From assembly GCA_017436525.1 (NCBI GenBank), contig JAFSCX010000014.1, forward strand, positions 1 to 48,391: 48,391 bases of DNA, given 5' to 3'. Positions 16,580-25,619 of this stretch are shown piece by piece (within the stretch, counting starts at the first letter, position 1; every line of letters begins with the position of its first letter). The DNA comes from Clostridia bacterium (GTDB lineage Bacteria; Bacillota; Clostridia; Oscillospirales; QAKW01). The notes below the pieces were generated by a model. The model was given only the letters and a program-made list of their open reading frames with translations, did no database searches and was not told the DNA's origin. Both the position numbers and the translations under genes were made by a program.

Positions 16580-17278
16580 ATGATCGGGAAAATCGCCTCT
16601 TTTCAATCCATGGGCTGCGCCGACGGGCCGGGAGTGCGCTCGGTGGTTTTTCTGCAAGGCTGCCCTCTTCACTGCCCCTATTGCCATAATCCCGAGACGC
16701 AAAGCACCGAAGGCGGAGAAGAAACAACCGTAGATGCGCTGATTCGGAAAATCTTGCGCTTTTTCCCCTATTTCGGCGCAGAGGGCGGCGTTACCCTCTC
16801 GGGCGGTGAGCCGCTTCTGCAGCGGGATTTTGCCGAAAAGTTCCTAAAAGAATGTAAAGCAAATAGCCTTCACACTGCACTGGATACCAGCGGAATTCTG
16901 CATGGTGGCGCGGTTTTAGACCATTGCGACCTTGTACTCTGCGATTTGAAATTCACCACCGATGCTCTTTATCGGCAGCATACGGGTGGATCTCTTGAGA
17001 GCGTACTATCCTTCATGGAAGAGACTGCAAAAAAAGAGATTCCCTTATGGATTCGCCATGTGGTTGTGCCGGAATTGACCGATGAAGATATCGACGAGGT
17101 TATCAAAATCGCCATGCAATTTCCTAATCTGAAAAAGATTCAGCTTTTACCCTTCCGCAAGATCTGCACCCATAAATACGAAGAATTGGGGCGCACCTTT
17201 CCCCTTGCCGGCACTCCCGCTTGCGGCAAGGAGCTGCTGGAGAAATTAAATCAAAAGATTCCATTAAATTTGCGATAA
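16580..17278 (+). CDS. pflA: Pyruvate formate-lyase activating enzyme (radical SAM)
   Basis: A 232-residue radical SAM protein that installs the glycyl radical on PflB. The [4Fe-4S] ligands are in CPLHCPYCHNPET (CxxxCxxC). 'GCADGPGVRSVVFLQG' precedes them and 'GGVTLSGGEPLLQ' carries the SAM-binding GGE motif. 'IRHVVVPELTD' and the C-terminal 'LLPFRKICTHKYEELG' also fit. The ATG follows the pflB stop with no gap, so translation is coupled. The gene is closed by a strong hairpin shared with the convergent neighbour. Confidence 0.96.
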   Translation: MIGKIASFQSMGCADGPGVRSVVFLQGCPLHCPYCHNPETQSTEGGEETTVDALIRKILRFFPYFGAEGGVTLSGGEPLLQRDFAEKFLKECKANSLHTALDTSGILHGGAVLDHCDLVLCDLKFTTDALYRQHTGGSLESVLSFMEETAKKEIPLWIRHVVVPELTDEDIDEVIKIAMQFPNLKKIQLLPFRKICTHKYEELGRTFPLAGTPACGKELLEKLNQKIPLNLR

Positions 17279-17315
17279 AAAAATTGCTTGGAGCTTTCAG
17301 CTCCAAGCAATTTTT
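17279..17315. terminator. Bidirectional terminator between pflA and the kinase gene
   Basis: AATTGCTTGGAGCT (17282-17295) and AGCTCCAAGCAATT (17299-17312) form a perfect 14-bp stem with a 3-base loop, bordered by A and T runs on both sides. It serves pflA on plus and the kinase gene on minus. Confidence 0.92.
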
Positions 17316-17318
17316 ATT

Positions 17319-18071
17319 TTATTCGTAATCTACTACATCGGCCCAGCGAAGAAGGAATTGACGTTCCTCTTCCTTGCCCTTGACAGATTGAGAAGCGGCC
17401 ACGATCGGAAGCCATTTCTGCACATACTGCATGGCGGTATCGCTCTTTTGGCAGAAAAGCGCCATATATTTCTTGGCGATCTCCTCTTTGCCCTCCAAGC
17501 AGAAAAGCAGATAGGTGCGAGCCACATCGGCAGAGGCATTGCCCTGAGTAGCATGCGCCCAGTCGATTACATAAGGAGTGCCATCCTTAGCAATAATCAC
17601 ATTAGTGGGATTGAAATCGCCATGGCAGACCTTGGTATGCTTCTTCATCCCCTCCAGGCGGGTATGAAGCTCATAGCGGGTGGTGGCATCCAGCTGAGCC
17701 TGAGAGATCTTCAGATTCATCTTATCTTTCAGTTTATTGAGATAAGGAGCACGCTTTGCATGAACAGAAAGCTGAAGATCTACGAAAAGCTCCAGATATT
17801 CATCCATCTTATCGGGATTCTTATCCATTAACTCCTGAAGGGTCTCCCCCTCAATATAATCAGAAATAATCACCCAGCGGCCGTCTTCCAAATGGGTAAC
17901 CGCCTGCACATGGTTCATTTTCAAGCCGGTCTCCTCTACTCTGGCCTGATTGAGGGCCTCATTAAGGATATCCGCCTTAGAATAACCTTGGTCGAAGATC
18001 TTATAAATCTTATCGCCATCCTTGCAGATGGTTTTTCCACCACGCTGCATCATTACATGATCAAGTTTCAT
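17319..18071 (-). CDS. Aminoglycoside phosphotransferase/choline kinase-like small-molecule kinase
   Basis: A 250-residue protein of the APH/choline kinase fold. 'KTICKDGDKIYKIFDQGYSKADILNEAL' corresponds to the N-lobe with the ATP-binding lysine. CHGDFNPTNVI (about residue 144) carries the catalytic Asp and Asn, and 'PYVIDWAHATQGNASADVAR' the metal-binding Asp. True resistance enzymes are usually larger and better conserved, so a metabolic substrate is more likely. A strong AGGAGGG precedes the ATG, which lies 14 bases after the adhE stop; the two are probably cotranscribed. Confidence 0.8.
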   Translation of the reverse strand: MKLDHVMMQRGGKTICKDGDKIYKIFDQGYSKADILNEALNQARVEETGLKMNHVQAVTHLEDGRWVIISDYIEGETLQELMDKNPDKMDEYLELFVDLQLSVHAKRAPYLNKLKDKMNLKISQAQLDATTRYELHTRLEGMKKHTKVCHGDFNPTNVIIAKDGTPYVIDWAHATQGNASADVARTYLLFCLEGKEEIAKKYMALFCQKSDTAMQYVQKWLPIVAASQSVKGKEEERQFLLRWADVVDYE

Positions 18072-18085
18072 ATGGATTTCCCTCC

Positions 18086-20701
18086 TTATACATTCTCATG
18101 CTTGCCATAGTAGGCATTGAGATACATTTGCTTGATCTCGCTCATCAAGGGGTAGCGAGGATTAGCACCGGTGCACTGATCGTCGAAGGCCTGCTCTACC
18201 ATCTCATCCAAATTCTCAAGGAAACCCTTTTCATCAATTCCGTAATCCTTGATAGAGGCTTTGATTCCGACAGATGCCTTCAGATCATTGATGGCCTTGA
18301 TCAAATTCTCCAGCTTTTCCTCATCGCTCTTGCCGCCGAGCTTCAGATAATCTGCAATCTCTGCGTAGCGGGCAAGGGTATGAGGATGATCATATTGGGA
18401 GAAGGTGCCCATCTTAGCGGGGGCTTCGGATGCATTGAAGCGCAAAACCTCCTCGATCATCAGCGCATTGGCAACACCATGGGGCAGATGATGGAAAGCG
18501 CCGAGCTTATGAGCCATAGAGTGGCAAACACCCAAGAAGGCATTAGCGAAAGCCATACCCGCCATGGTAGCGGCATTGGCCATCTTCTCGCGGGCTTCAA
18601 TATCATTTTGCCCATTTTCATAGGCGCGGGGCAGATAGCGGAAGATATTTTTGAGGGATTGCAGGGCAAGGCCATCGGTATAATCGGTAGCCAGCATTGC
18701 CGCATATGCCTCTACTGCATGGGTTACCGCATCAATACCGGATGCTGCGGTAAGGCCCTTCGGTGCGCTCATATGAAAATCGGTATCGATAATCGCCATA
18801 TTGGGGAGCAATTCATAATCGGCAAGAGGATATTTTACGCCGGTGGTCTCATCGGTAATGACAGCAAAGGGAGTAACCTCAGAGCCGGTACCCGCAGAGG
18901 TGGGGACAGCAATGAAATAGGCCTTCTCACCCATTTTCGGGAAGGTGTAAACCCTCTTGCGAATATCGATAAAACGCATCGCCATATCCATAAAATCGGC
19001 TTCGGGATGCTCATACATCACCCACATAATCTTAGCCGCATCCATTGCGGAGCCGCCGCCCAACGCGATAATCGTATCGGGCTTGAAGGCAGCCATCTGC
19101 GCTGCACCTTCCTTTGCGTTGCCGAGAGTAGGATCGGGCTGCACATTGAAGAAGGTGGTATGGGCAATCCCCATCTCATCCAGCTTATCGGTGATGGGCT
19201 TGGTATAGCCATTTTCATAAAGGAAAGTGTCTGTTACGATAAATGCCTTTTTGGCACCGCGAACGGTTTTAAGCTCATCCAATGCCACAGGCAGGCATCC
19301 TTTTTTGATATATACCTTTTCAGGTGCGCGGAACCAAAGCATATTTTCCCTTCTTTCAGCTACAGTTTTAATATTCAAAAGGTGCTTCACCCCTACATTC
19401 TCGGAGACTGAGTTGCCGCCCCAGGAGCCGCAACCCAAAGTAAGAGAGGGGGCAAGCTTGAAATTATAAAGATCGCCGATGCCGCCATGAGCGGAAGGGG
19501 TATTGAGCAGAATACGGCAGGTCTTCATCCGAGCGGCAAAAAGATTGAGCTTTTCTCGCTCGCATACTTCATCGAGATAGATGGAAGAGGTATGGCCAAA
19601 GCCGCCATCCTCCACCAACCGCTCTGCTTTATCAAGCGCATCCTCAAAAGAGGTGGTCTTATACATTGCAAGGACAGGAGAAAGCTTCTCATGTGCGAAT
19701 TCCTCGGAAAGCTCCACGCTCTCTACCTCACCAATCAAAATCTTGGTGCTTTCAGGGACGGTTACTCCCGCCAAAGCAGCAATGGTAACAGGACGCTGAC
19801 CTACAATCTTGGCATTCAGCGCACCGTTGATGATGATGGTCTTGCGGACCTTTTCAATCTCATCCTCTTTGAGGAAATAGCAACCGCGCTTCTCAAATTC
19901 AGCTCGGACAGTATCATAAATCTTATCGCTGACCAACACTGCTTGCTCCGAGGCGCAGATCATGCCGTTATCAAAGGTTTTGGAATGGATGATGGAATTG
20001 ACCGCCAGCAGAATATCCGCACTCTCATCAATGATTGCGGGGGTATTTCCTGCCCCTACGCCCAGAGCGGGAGTGCCGCTGGAGTAGGCGGCCTTTACCA
20101 TGCCGGGACCACCGGTTGCAAGAATGATATCGGCTTCCTTCATGATGGTATTGGTCATCTCCAGAGAAGGGACATCGATCCAGCTGATAATCCCTTCGGG
20201 AGCACCTGCTGCCACGGCTGCATCCAAAATCAGCTTTGCAGCTGCGATGGTGCTCCCCTTTGCACGGGGATGGGGGCTGATCATAATACCATTACGGGTC
20301 TTCAGTGCCAAAAGACATTTGAAGATGGCGGTGGAGGTGGGATTGGTGGTGGGAATTACCGCCGCAACCACACCGATGGGCTCCGCAATCTTCATCGTGC
20401 CAAAGGCTTTATCCTCTTCAATGACGCCGCAGGTCTTGGTATCTTTATATGCATTATAGATGTATTCAGCAGCATAGTGATTTTTAATTACTTTATCTTC
20501 CACAATGCCCATCCCCGTCTCTGCTACTGCTTCTTTCGCAAGGGAGATACGGGCCTGATTGGCTGCCACCGCAGCCGCCTTAAAGATCTCATCCACCTGC
20601 TCTTGAGTATAGGTAGCAAAAACCTTTTGAGCTGCTCTTACGCGGGAGAGCTCTTGCATCAACTGCTCCACACCATCTACTATGGTACGATTTTTTCCCA
20701 T
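18086..20701 (-). CDS. adhE: Bifunctional acetaldehyde-CoA/alcohol dehydrogenase
   Basis: An 871-residue AdhE, full length, reducing acetyl-CoA to ethanol with NADH. The N-terminal aldehyde dehydrogenase half has the catalytic Cys in FDNGMICASEQ and 'GGPGMVKAAYSSGTPALGVG' in the cofactor region. The C-terminal iron alcohol dehydrogenase half has GGGSAMDAAK and the iron-binding histidines in 'GIDAVTHAVEAY' and 'CHSMAHKLGAFHHLPHG'. The ATG at 20701 follows AAGGAG by 10 bases. It works with PflB: pyruvate to acetyl-CoA and formate, then ethanol, balancing redox. No obvious Rex box is visible upstream. Confidence 0.97.
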   Translation of the reverse strand: MGKNRTIVDGVEQLMQELSRVRAAQKVFATYTQEQVDEIFKAAAVAANQARISLAKEAVAETGMGIVEDKVIKNHYAAEYIYNAYKDTKTCGVIEEDKAFGTMKIAEPIGVVAAVIPTTNPTSTAIFKCLLALKTRNGIMISPHPRAKGSTIAAAKLILDAAVAAGAPEGIISWIDVPSLEMTNTIMKEADIILATGGPGMVKAAYSSGTPALGVGAGNTPAIIDESADILLAVNSIIHSKTFDNGMICASEQAVLVSDKIYDTVRAEFEKRGCYFLKEDEIEKVRKTIIINGALNAKIVGQRPVTIAALAGVTVPESTKILIGEVESVELSEEFAHEKLSPVLAMYKTTSFEDALDKAERLVEDGGFGHTSSIYLDEVCEREKLNLFAARMKTCRILLNTPSAHGGIGDLYNFKLAPSLTLGCGSWGGNSVSENVGVKHLLNIKTVAERRENMLWFRAPEKVYIKKGCLPVALDELKTVRGAKKAFIVTDTFLYENGYTKPITDKLDEMGIAHTTFFNVQPDPTLGNAKEGAAQMAAFKPDTIIALGGGSAMDAAKIMWVMYEHPEADFMDMAMRFIDIRKRVYTFPKMGEKAYFIAVPTSAGTGSEVTPFAVITDETTGVKYPLADYELLPNMAIIDTDFHMSAPKGLTAASGIDAVTHAVEAYAAMLATDYTDGLALQSLKNIFRYLPRAYENGQNDIEAREKMANAATMAGMAFANAFLGVCHSMAHKLGAFHHLPHGVANALMIEEVLRFNASEAPAKMGTFSQYDHPHTLARYAEIADYLKLGGKSDEEKLENLIKAINDLKASVGIKASIKDYGIDEKGFLENLDEMVEQAFDDQCTGANPRYPLMSEIKQMYLNAYYGKHENV

Positions 20702-20787
20702 GATATTGAATCTCCTTTTCATAGAATTCTTTTCTACCGCTATATTCTATCTCAGAAAATCCTAAAAGTGAAATATAAAAAAAGCAT

Positions 20788-20819
20788 AAGTGCCATGCTT
20801 TATGAAGCATGGCACTTTT
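20788..20819. terminator. Terminator hairpin, left copy beside repeat element 1
   Basis: AAGTGCCATGCTT (20788-20800) pairs with 20805-20817 around a TATG loop, followed by T4. It is nearly the same sequence as the hairpin at 21110-21139 on the other side of the repeat element. Confidence 0.82.
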
Positions 20820-21106
20820 CAGCGTGTCAAAAAACTCCTGCGGAGGTTTTTGACACGCTGGGAGACTCTCAAAAAAGAGTGCAGATTTCGTCGATCTGTT
20901 CTCGTCGGCGTACATAGGTACGGTAGAGAGCAGATCAGCGGAAAGCAGAAAATTTTATTCAAAATCCGCATCATCATGCGGATTTTTTCCTTATAATAAG
21001 AAAGCAAGAAAAAAGAGTGGGCTTTCTTTTCTCTTGCTAATTTATAGAATCGGCAGAATTCTTTAGTTCTCTTATTTTCTGCGGTCTGTGCCTTTTTTGA
21101 CAGTCT
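20820..21106. repeat. Intergenic repeat element, copy 1 (about 287 bases)
   Basis: About 90 percent identical by eye to 29702-29989. It opens with a hairpin (CAGCGTGTCAAAAA at 20820-20833 pairing with TTTTTGACACGCTG at 20847-20860). The following core has imperfect inverted ends: AGACTCTCAAAAAAG (20863-20877) against CTTTTTTGACAGTCT (21092-21106). Internal hairpins include GATCTG...CAGATC (20893-20935) and AATCCGCATCATCATGCGGATT (in two arms, 20963-20984). No convincing reading frame. Probably a MITE-like or structured RNA element; origin unknown. Confidence 0.82.
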
Positions 21107-21140
21107 AATAAGTGCCATGCTTTCTAAAGCATGGCACTTT
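21107..21140. terminator. Terminator hairpin, right copy beside repeat element 1 (lysR terminator)
   Basis: AAGTGCCATGCTTT (21110-21123) pairs with 21126-21139, a 14-bp stem with a 2-base loop. It lies 5 bases past the stop of the LysR gene on the minus strand. It duplicates the hairpin at 20788-20817. Confidence 0.85.
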
Positions 21141-21144
21141 TGGC

Positions 21145-22074
21145 TTATAAATTGGGGATTCTCTCTTTTTCTTCCAGCAAAGCCTTAATAAATGCACGAT
21201 CCAAATCCGAGAGGGTATAGCCCTGCCGATAGATCAGCACATCCCGATAGACTCTGCGATTGACATTACATTTCTTTTGGACCAAGCCATATTTTTCCGG
21301 CATTTCATCGGTAAGCGGAGATACCCACATAAAGGAATTGGGAATCTTCTCCAAAAGAGAGAATTGGCTCGCCCGCTCAAAAATATTGATCCGCTTATCC
21401 ACATATTCCGAAAGTTCTGCCTTTTTGACATCGATCTGAGGCAGATTGGGGACATAAGGGTCCGCATGGCAGATTTCAAAATAAGGCGCCAAATCCTCGG
21501 GGCAAATCTGATCCTTTTTAGCCAAGGGATGATTTTTACTCATCAGAAGGCAATAGGAGAATTCAGAAATTGTCTCACAAACCAGCTTTTTATCATGAAA
21601 CTGATTTTTGAAATACTGCTCAAAGCCTTCCTGATAACGGACGATTCCCAAATCAAATTCTTCCCGCACCACATTCAGAATGGTACGCATGGAATTGGTC
21701 TCTTTATAATAGATATCTGCCGGCTCCCCTACGCCAAGCTTGGAAGCAAATGCGGCAAATGCGGCCGAGATATAGCTGGCGCGCGGAGCAGAAAGGGAAA
21801 ACCGACGCGCCTGAACGCGCCCTTTCCGATAAAGCTCCTCCATTTCATCTACTTGAGAGATGATCCGCTTGGCATAGCGCAAAAATTCCTCACCGTCCGC
21901 TGTAATGGAGATTCCCTTGGAGGTACGATTAAAGATGGTAATCCCCAAGCTTTCCTCCAGCTCCTTAACGGCGCGGGAAAGATTGGGCTGACCCATATAA
22001 AGATTTTCCGCCGCCTTGCTGATGGATCGGGTTTTTTCAATTTCTACTGCGTATTTTAGATGAACAATGTTCAA
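21145..22074 (-). CDS. LysR-family transcriptional regulator
   Basis: A 309-residue LysR regulator. The winged HTH is at residues 1-65 (LKYAVEIEKTRSISKAAENLYMGQPNLSRAVKELEESLGITIFNR, read as consecutive parts), followed by the linker helix and a periplasmic-binding-like effector domain from about 90. It is the last gene of a minus-strand run, 15 bases after the zinc-ribbon gene, and lies upstream of adhE on the same strand with the repeat element and two terminators between. Effector and targets are unknown; adhE is a plausible but unproven target. Confidence 0.93.
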   Translation of the reverse strand: MNIVHLKYAVEIEKTRSISKAAENLYMGQPNLSRAVKELEESLGITIFNRTSKGISITADGEEFLRYAKRIISQVDEMEELYRKGRVQARRFSLSAPRASYISAAFAAFASKLGVGEPADIYYKETNSMRTILNVVREEFDLGIVRYQEGFEQYFKNQFHDKKLVCETISEFSYCLLMSKNHPLAKKDQICPEDLAPYFEICHADPYVPNLPQIDVKKAELSEYVDKRINIFERASQFSLLEKIPNSFMWVSPLTDEMPEKYGLVQKKCNVNRRVYRDVLIYRQGYTLSDLDRAFIKALLEEKERIPNL

Positions 22075-22089
22075 AGAACTGCCTCCATT

Positions 22090-22497
22090 TTACCAAACTT
22101 CAGATACGCCAAGGGCGCCAAACATCCCTACGGAAAAGATCACAACAAGAACGATCATCAAGATTCCAAGCACCAAAGAGATTCCTGCCAAAATCAGATT
22201 GCTTCTGGCCCAATTGCGGAAGGTCTCATTCTTTGCGCTATCGCCAAAGCCCCATACAAAGAGCATGACAATATAAATAATGCCGCCTACTACGGGAATC
22301 AAGGGGATCAATTGATAAAGAAGCCATTTACCGGTAGATATATCCTCGCCCTCGTTCTTTCCACAATAATCCTGAGGAGGTTGGTATGTAGGGGGGATCG
22401 GCGCAGCTTCTGCCGCATCGGGGATTGCCTGCCCGCAGACAGTGCAGAATTGCACCTCATCATCAAAGGTTGCATTACATTTCGGACAAATCTTCAT
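22090..22497 (-). CDS. Zinc-ribbon membrane protein of unknown function
   Basis: A 135-residue protein. Residues 1-25 form a double-CxxC zinc ribbon (CPKC ... CTVC, ending GQAIPDA). A proline-rich linker (PIPPTYQPPQDYC) leads to two hydrophobic helices: 'LIPLIPVVGGIIYIVMLFVWGF' and 'AGISLVLGILMIVLVVIFSVGMF' (given in parts). Between them the short charged stretch GDSAKNETFRNWARSN faces one side of the membrane. This layout is common in Clostridia, with unknown role. It sits 23 bases after alr and 15 before the LysR gene. Confidence 0.8.
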   Translation of the reverse strand: MKICPKCNATFDDEVQFCTVCGQAIPDAAEAAPIPPTYQPPQDYCGKNEGEDISTGKWLLYQLIPLIPVVGGIIYIVMLFVWGFGDSAKNETFRNWARSNLILAGISLVLGILMIVLVVIFSVGMFGALGVSEVW

Positions 22498-22520
22498 TTT
22501 TATTTCCTCCTATATGAAAT

Positions 22521-23627
22521 TTAATTATTATATGTTCTCGGCACTCGTTTTCCAATGCCGCAGATCAACTCATAATGGATGGTGCCCAGCTCCTTTGCCA
22601 GCGCATCATAAGGAATTTCATCCCCCATCAAAATCACTTCATCCCCCGCTTTGCAAGGAATCTCGCTCACATCCGCCATCATCTGATCCATACATACATT
22701 ACCCAAAATCTTGGCCTTTTTCCCGCCGATCAGCACATAGCCCTTATTGGAAAGAGAGCGAGGATATCCATCGGCATAGCCTGCGCTCAAAGTAGCCACC
22801 CGCATGGTATCTTTACTTTCAAAGCGGCGGCCGTAGCTGATAAATCGGCCTTTCGGCAGATCTTTTACAAAAGAGATGGTGGTCTTCATCACCATGGCAG
22901 GGCGATAAGGATTTTCTCTTCCGCCTGCCTCCAGACCATAAAGGACAATCCCTGCCCGCACCATATCCAGATGGTAGGAAGGATTCAAAAATACCCCCGC
23001 ACTGTTGGCAACATGGCAAATAGGAGAAAGGCCGTTTTTCTTCAAAAGATCTCTTACTGCCATAAAGCGCTCAAATTGCTGAGCGGTATAGGCCTCTTCC
23101 CCATCGGTATCGGCTACCGAAAAATGGGTAAACAGCCCTTCCAATTCCAAGGCAGGCATGCGGCTCACCTCAAGGATCGCCTCTGCTGCGGCCTCGCAAT
23201 CGAATCCATCAAAACCGATTCGGCCCATGCCCGTATCTAAAGCGCAATGGACCTTTGCACGCGTTCCCGCCTGCTCTGCCGCTTCGCTTAAGAGAGCGGC
23301 CGATTGCTTTTCAAAGACCGTCTGGCAAAGATCATATTCCAAAAGATAGGGAAAAAAGGCAGGGTCGGTATAGCCCAAAATCAATATGGGCTTTTGGATT
23401 CCAAGCTTCCTCAGCTCCACTGCCTCCTGCAGGCAGGAAACGCCGAAATAATCTGCGCCCTTTTGCTGCAGCAAGGGAGCAACCTGCGCCACTCCATGGC
23501 CATAGGCATCGGCTTTAACCACTGCCATAACCATGACGGATGAGCCTACCTCTTTACGGACAGTATCATAATTTTCAGCGATGGCGGAAAGATCCACCTC
23601 CGCCCATGTTCTCTTAAAATTCTTCAT
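22521..23627 (-). CDS. alr: Alanine racemase
   Basis: A 368-residue PLP enzyme making D-alanine for peptidoglycan. 'VVKADAYGHG' holds the PLP-binding lysine near residue 39; DTGMGRIGF and 'HVANSAG' line the barrel; 'LSAGYADGYPR' carries the catalytic tyrosine of the C-terminal domain; MDQMMADVSEI follows. The start overlaps the stop of nnr by ATGA (23624-23627). Alr next to the NAD(P)HX repair gene is a common Firmicutes arrangement. In cells that sporulate, Alr can also matter for spore dormancy. Confidence 0.95.
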   Translation of the reverse strand: MKNFKRTWAEVDLSAIAENYDTVRKEVGSSVMVMAVVKADAYGHGVAQVAPLLQQKGADYFGVSCLQEAVELRKLGIQKPILILGYTDPAFFPYLLEYDLCQTVFEKQSAALLSEAAEQAGTRAKVHCALDTGMGRIGFDGFDCEAAAEAILEVSRMPALELEGLFTHFSVADTDGEEAYTAQQFERFMAVRDLLKKNGLSPICHVANSAGVFLNPSYHLDMVRAGIVLYGLEAGGRENPYRPAMVMKTTISFVKDLPKGRFISYGRRFESKDTMRVATLSAGYADGYPRSLSNKGYVLIGGKKAKILGNVCMDQMMADVSEIPCKAGDEVILMGDEIPYDALAKELGTIHYELICGIGKRVPRTYNN

Positions 23628-25036
23628 TCCAGCTCCTTAAAGGCTTGATCGATATATTCTGCAATGATTTCAGGCTGAAGGGTACGGGGAGAATGATCCT
23701 TGCAAGCAAGGTGCGCCCCACGATTATGGAGCCACACCCCGCATTTTACCCCCTCAAAGGGGTCTGCCTGAAAATCGCTTGCCAAGAGGCCCGCAATCAG
23801 CCCTGCCAGAAGATCTCCGCTTCCCCCGCGGGAGAGCGCAGAGCAGGGTTTGGAGAGGATGGCGGTGCGAGAGCCATCGGTTACCAAAGTGGCGGCATCC
23901 TTCAGCACCAAAATCACCTGATGCTTTTTCGCAAAGGCGGCAGCCAGTTGAAGGCGATCTTTTTTGAGGGCCTCTACGCTTACCCCTAAAAGGCTGGCAA
24001 ATTCCCCTAAATGAGGAGTCAGCACGGTAAGATACCCCTTGCGGGAAGAAAGGGCCTCTCGGATATGCCAAAGGCCATCACCATCCACCACAAGGGCAGG
24101 CGCATTCTTCCAAAGGTAATGCATCCTGCGGCCGGCCGATATTCCTCGCCCAAGGCCGCTTCCCGCCAACCAAATGCTGCGAAAATCAGATCGCACTGCC
24201 GCAGGGCTTTTTAATATCGGGCCGTAAAATTTGGCTGCAGCGGCTTTTCTGGGAACGGCGGGCAGATAGCCATAGATCAGCCCTACGCCGCTTTTCAGCG
24301 CGCCCAAAAGGGCAAGGGCGGCGGCTCCGCTATAGCGGGCGCATCCCACCAAAAGACCTACATCCCCAAAGCTGCTTTTATGCCCCCATTCCTCGCGGGG
24401 AGAGATAGCACATTCCAGCTCTTCAAGCATCATATCATCGGCATAGGATTTCGGAATTCCGATATCCGCCACCACCACCTTGCCGCAATCAGAAAAAAGA
24501 TGGCAAGGCTTTTTATAAGCAAAAGTTACCGTCAGGACCGGCTTCAGGGTGCCTTCGGCGGGAATCCCGCTTGCACCATCCATCCCGCCGGGCAGATCAA
24601 TGGCCACAACAGGCGCATCAATCCGATCAAAAAGCGCTTTCACATCTTGGGGCAACGCTCCATGAAAGCCGGTGCCGAAAACACCCTCTACCACCAAAGG
24701 ATAACCCTCCGGATCTTTCACAAAAGGGATACCGAGTTCTTTTGCTTTATCATAATAATGGCGGCAATCGGGGCTCATCTCCCCTTCTCCTACCCTTAAG
24801 ATCGCGGGAGCATATTGAGGATAAAGAAGGCAAGCCAAAGCATAGGCGTCGCCGCCGTTATTTCCGTTGCCCGCCAGCAGCAATACCCGCTCATAGCCTT
24901 GCTGATTCATCAGCGCCTCTACTTCTTTATAAAGGGCTTCCGCTGCATTCTGCATCAGTTCCAAAGAGGAGAGCACGCCCTCCTCAACGGTGCGCTGATC
25001 CATCCTCTTCATTTCTTGAGGCAAAAGGATTTTCAT
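23624..25036 (-). CDS. nnr: Bifunctional NAD(P)H-hydrate repair enzyme (epimerase and ADP-dependent dehydratase)
   Basis: A 470-residue fusion of YjeF-type epimerase (about 1-205, with GNGNNGGDAYALA and the active-site 'AIDLPGGMDG') and ribokinase-fold dehydratase (about 215-470, with DGDGLWHI, LTPHLGEFASLLG, and 'LSRGGSGDLLAGLIAGLLAS' near the C-terminus). It restores damaged hydrated NADH and NADPH. It overlaps alr downstream and the small membrane protein gene upstream, so all three are coupled. Confidence 0.93.
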   Translation of the reverse strand: MKILLPQEMKRMDQRTVEEGVLSSLELMQNAAEALYKEVEALMNQQGYERVLLLAGNGNNGGDAYALACLLYPQYAPAILRVGEGEMSPDCRHYYDKAKELGIPFVKDPEGYPLVVEGVFGTGFHGALPQDVKALFDRIDAPVVAIDLPGGMDGASGIPAEGTLKPVLTVTFAYKKPCHLFSDCGKVVVADIGIPKSYADDMMLEELECAISPREEWGHKSSFGDVGLLVGCARYSGAAALALLGALKSGVGLIYGYLPAVPRKAAAAKFYGPILKSPAAVRSDFRSIWLAGSGLGRGISAGRRMHYLWKNAPALVVDGDGLWHIREALSSRKGYLTVLTPHLGEFASLLGVSVEALKKDRLQLAAAFAKKHQVILVLKDAATLVTDGSRTAILSKPCSALSRGGSGDLLAGLIAGLLASDFQADPFEGVKCGVWLHNRGAHLACKDHSPRTLQPEIIAEYIDQAFKELE

Positions 25037-25515
25037 TGCTTCTTTCCCCTTGCCCGCGCTTCAAAGACCTTTAAGATCCGCTCATCGGGCTGGAAGAGGA
25101 TGCAAACCCGCTCCCCCTTCTCATTGGAGCAAAGCCAATAATAGCAAGGCTGCTCTCCTTGATTGGAAAGATAGGAGATTACTTTACAATTTATATGAGG
25201 CATATTCTCAATAGGGCCGTAACGCTCGGTTTTGGCAATGGAGATCTTGGAAAGCTCCTTGCGGCGCTCTTTATTGATGATCTTCCCAAAGCGGATCTCA
25301 TCCTCCAAAAGGGTATATTCCCATTCAAAAAAGAAGGAGAGATACAGCCGATAGGCAAGATAGCAAAGGCCTGCGCAAAGAAGCACACCCAGCAGCCCAA
25401 GATACATAATCAAAAAGACGCCCACTAAAATGGGCAAGCCCGCATAAGCCGCTCTCTTGGCTTGATCGGCGGCAGTTAATTTATATGGCAAAGTATATTC
25501 AACAAAATTTTCCAT
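25033..25515 (-). CDS. Two-helix membrane protein of unknown function (DUF6106-like)
   Basis: A 160-residue protein. After a short N-terminus (ENFVEYTLPYKLTAADQAKR) come two close hydrophobic helices (about residues 25-65, 'LPILVGVFLIMYLGLLG' and 'LLCAGLCYLAYRLYL'), then a soluble beta-rich domain with FEWEYTLLEDEI and 'ILFQPDERILKVF' at the end. This resembles the clostridial DUF6106 family as I remember it. It is the first gene of the nnr-alr run and overlaps nnr by ATGA. Role unknown. Confidence 0.72.
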   Translation of the reverse strand: MENFVEYTLPYKLTAADQAKRAAYAGLPILVGVFLIMYLGLLGVLLCAGLCYLAYRLYLSFFFEWEYTLLEDEIRFGKIINKERRKELSKISIAKTERYGPIENMPHINCKVISYLSNQGEQPCYYWLCSNEKGERVCILFQPDERILKVFEARARGKKQ

Positions 25516-25584
25516 TTATGCGCCCTCTCATCATAATATATGAATTATTATATCATGCTCGAATAATAATTTCAATTAAATTAC

Positions 25585-25613
25585 TTGATTTTCCATTATT
25601 AATATGTTAGAAT
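25585..25613 (+). promoter_or_regulatory. Sigma-A promoter of the pheST leader
   Basis: TTGATT (25585-25590), 17-base spacer, TAGAAT (25608-25613). The transcript would start near 25620, ahead of the T-box. Confidence 0.7.
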
Positions 25614-25619
25614 AATGCA

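Noticed and set aside
18098-20917. Two long plus-strand open frames (437 and 476 residues)
   Set aside because: Antisense to adhE; a by-product of its codon use.
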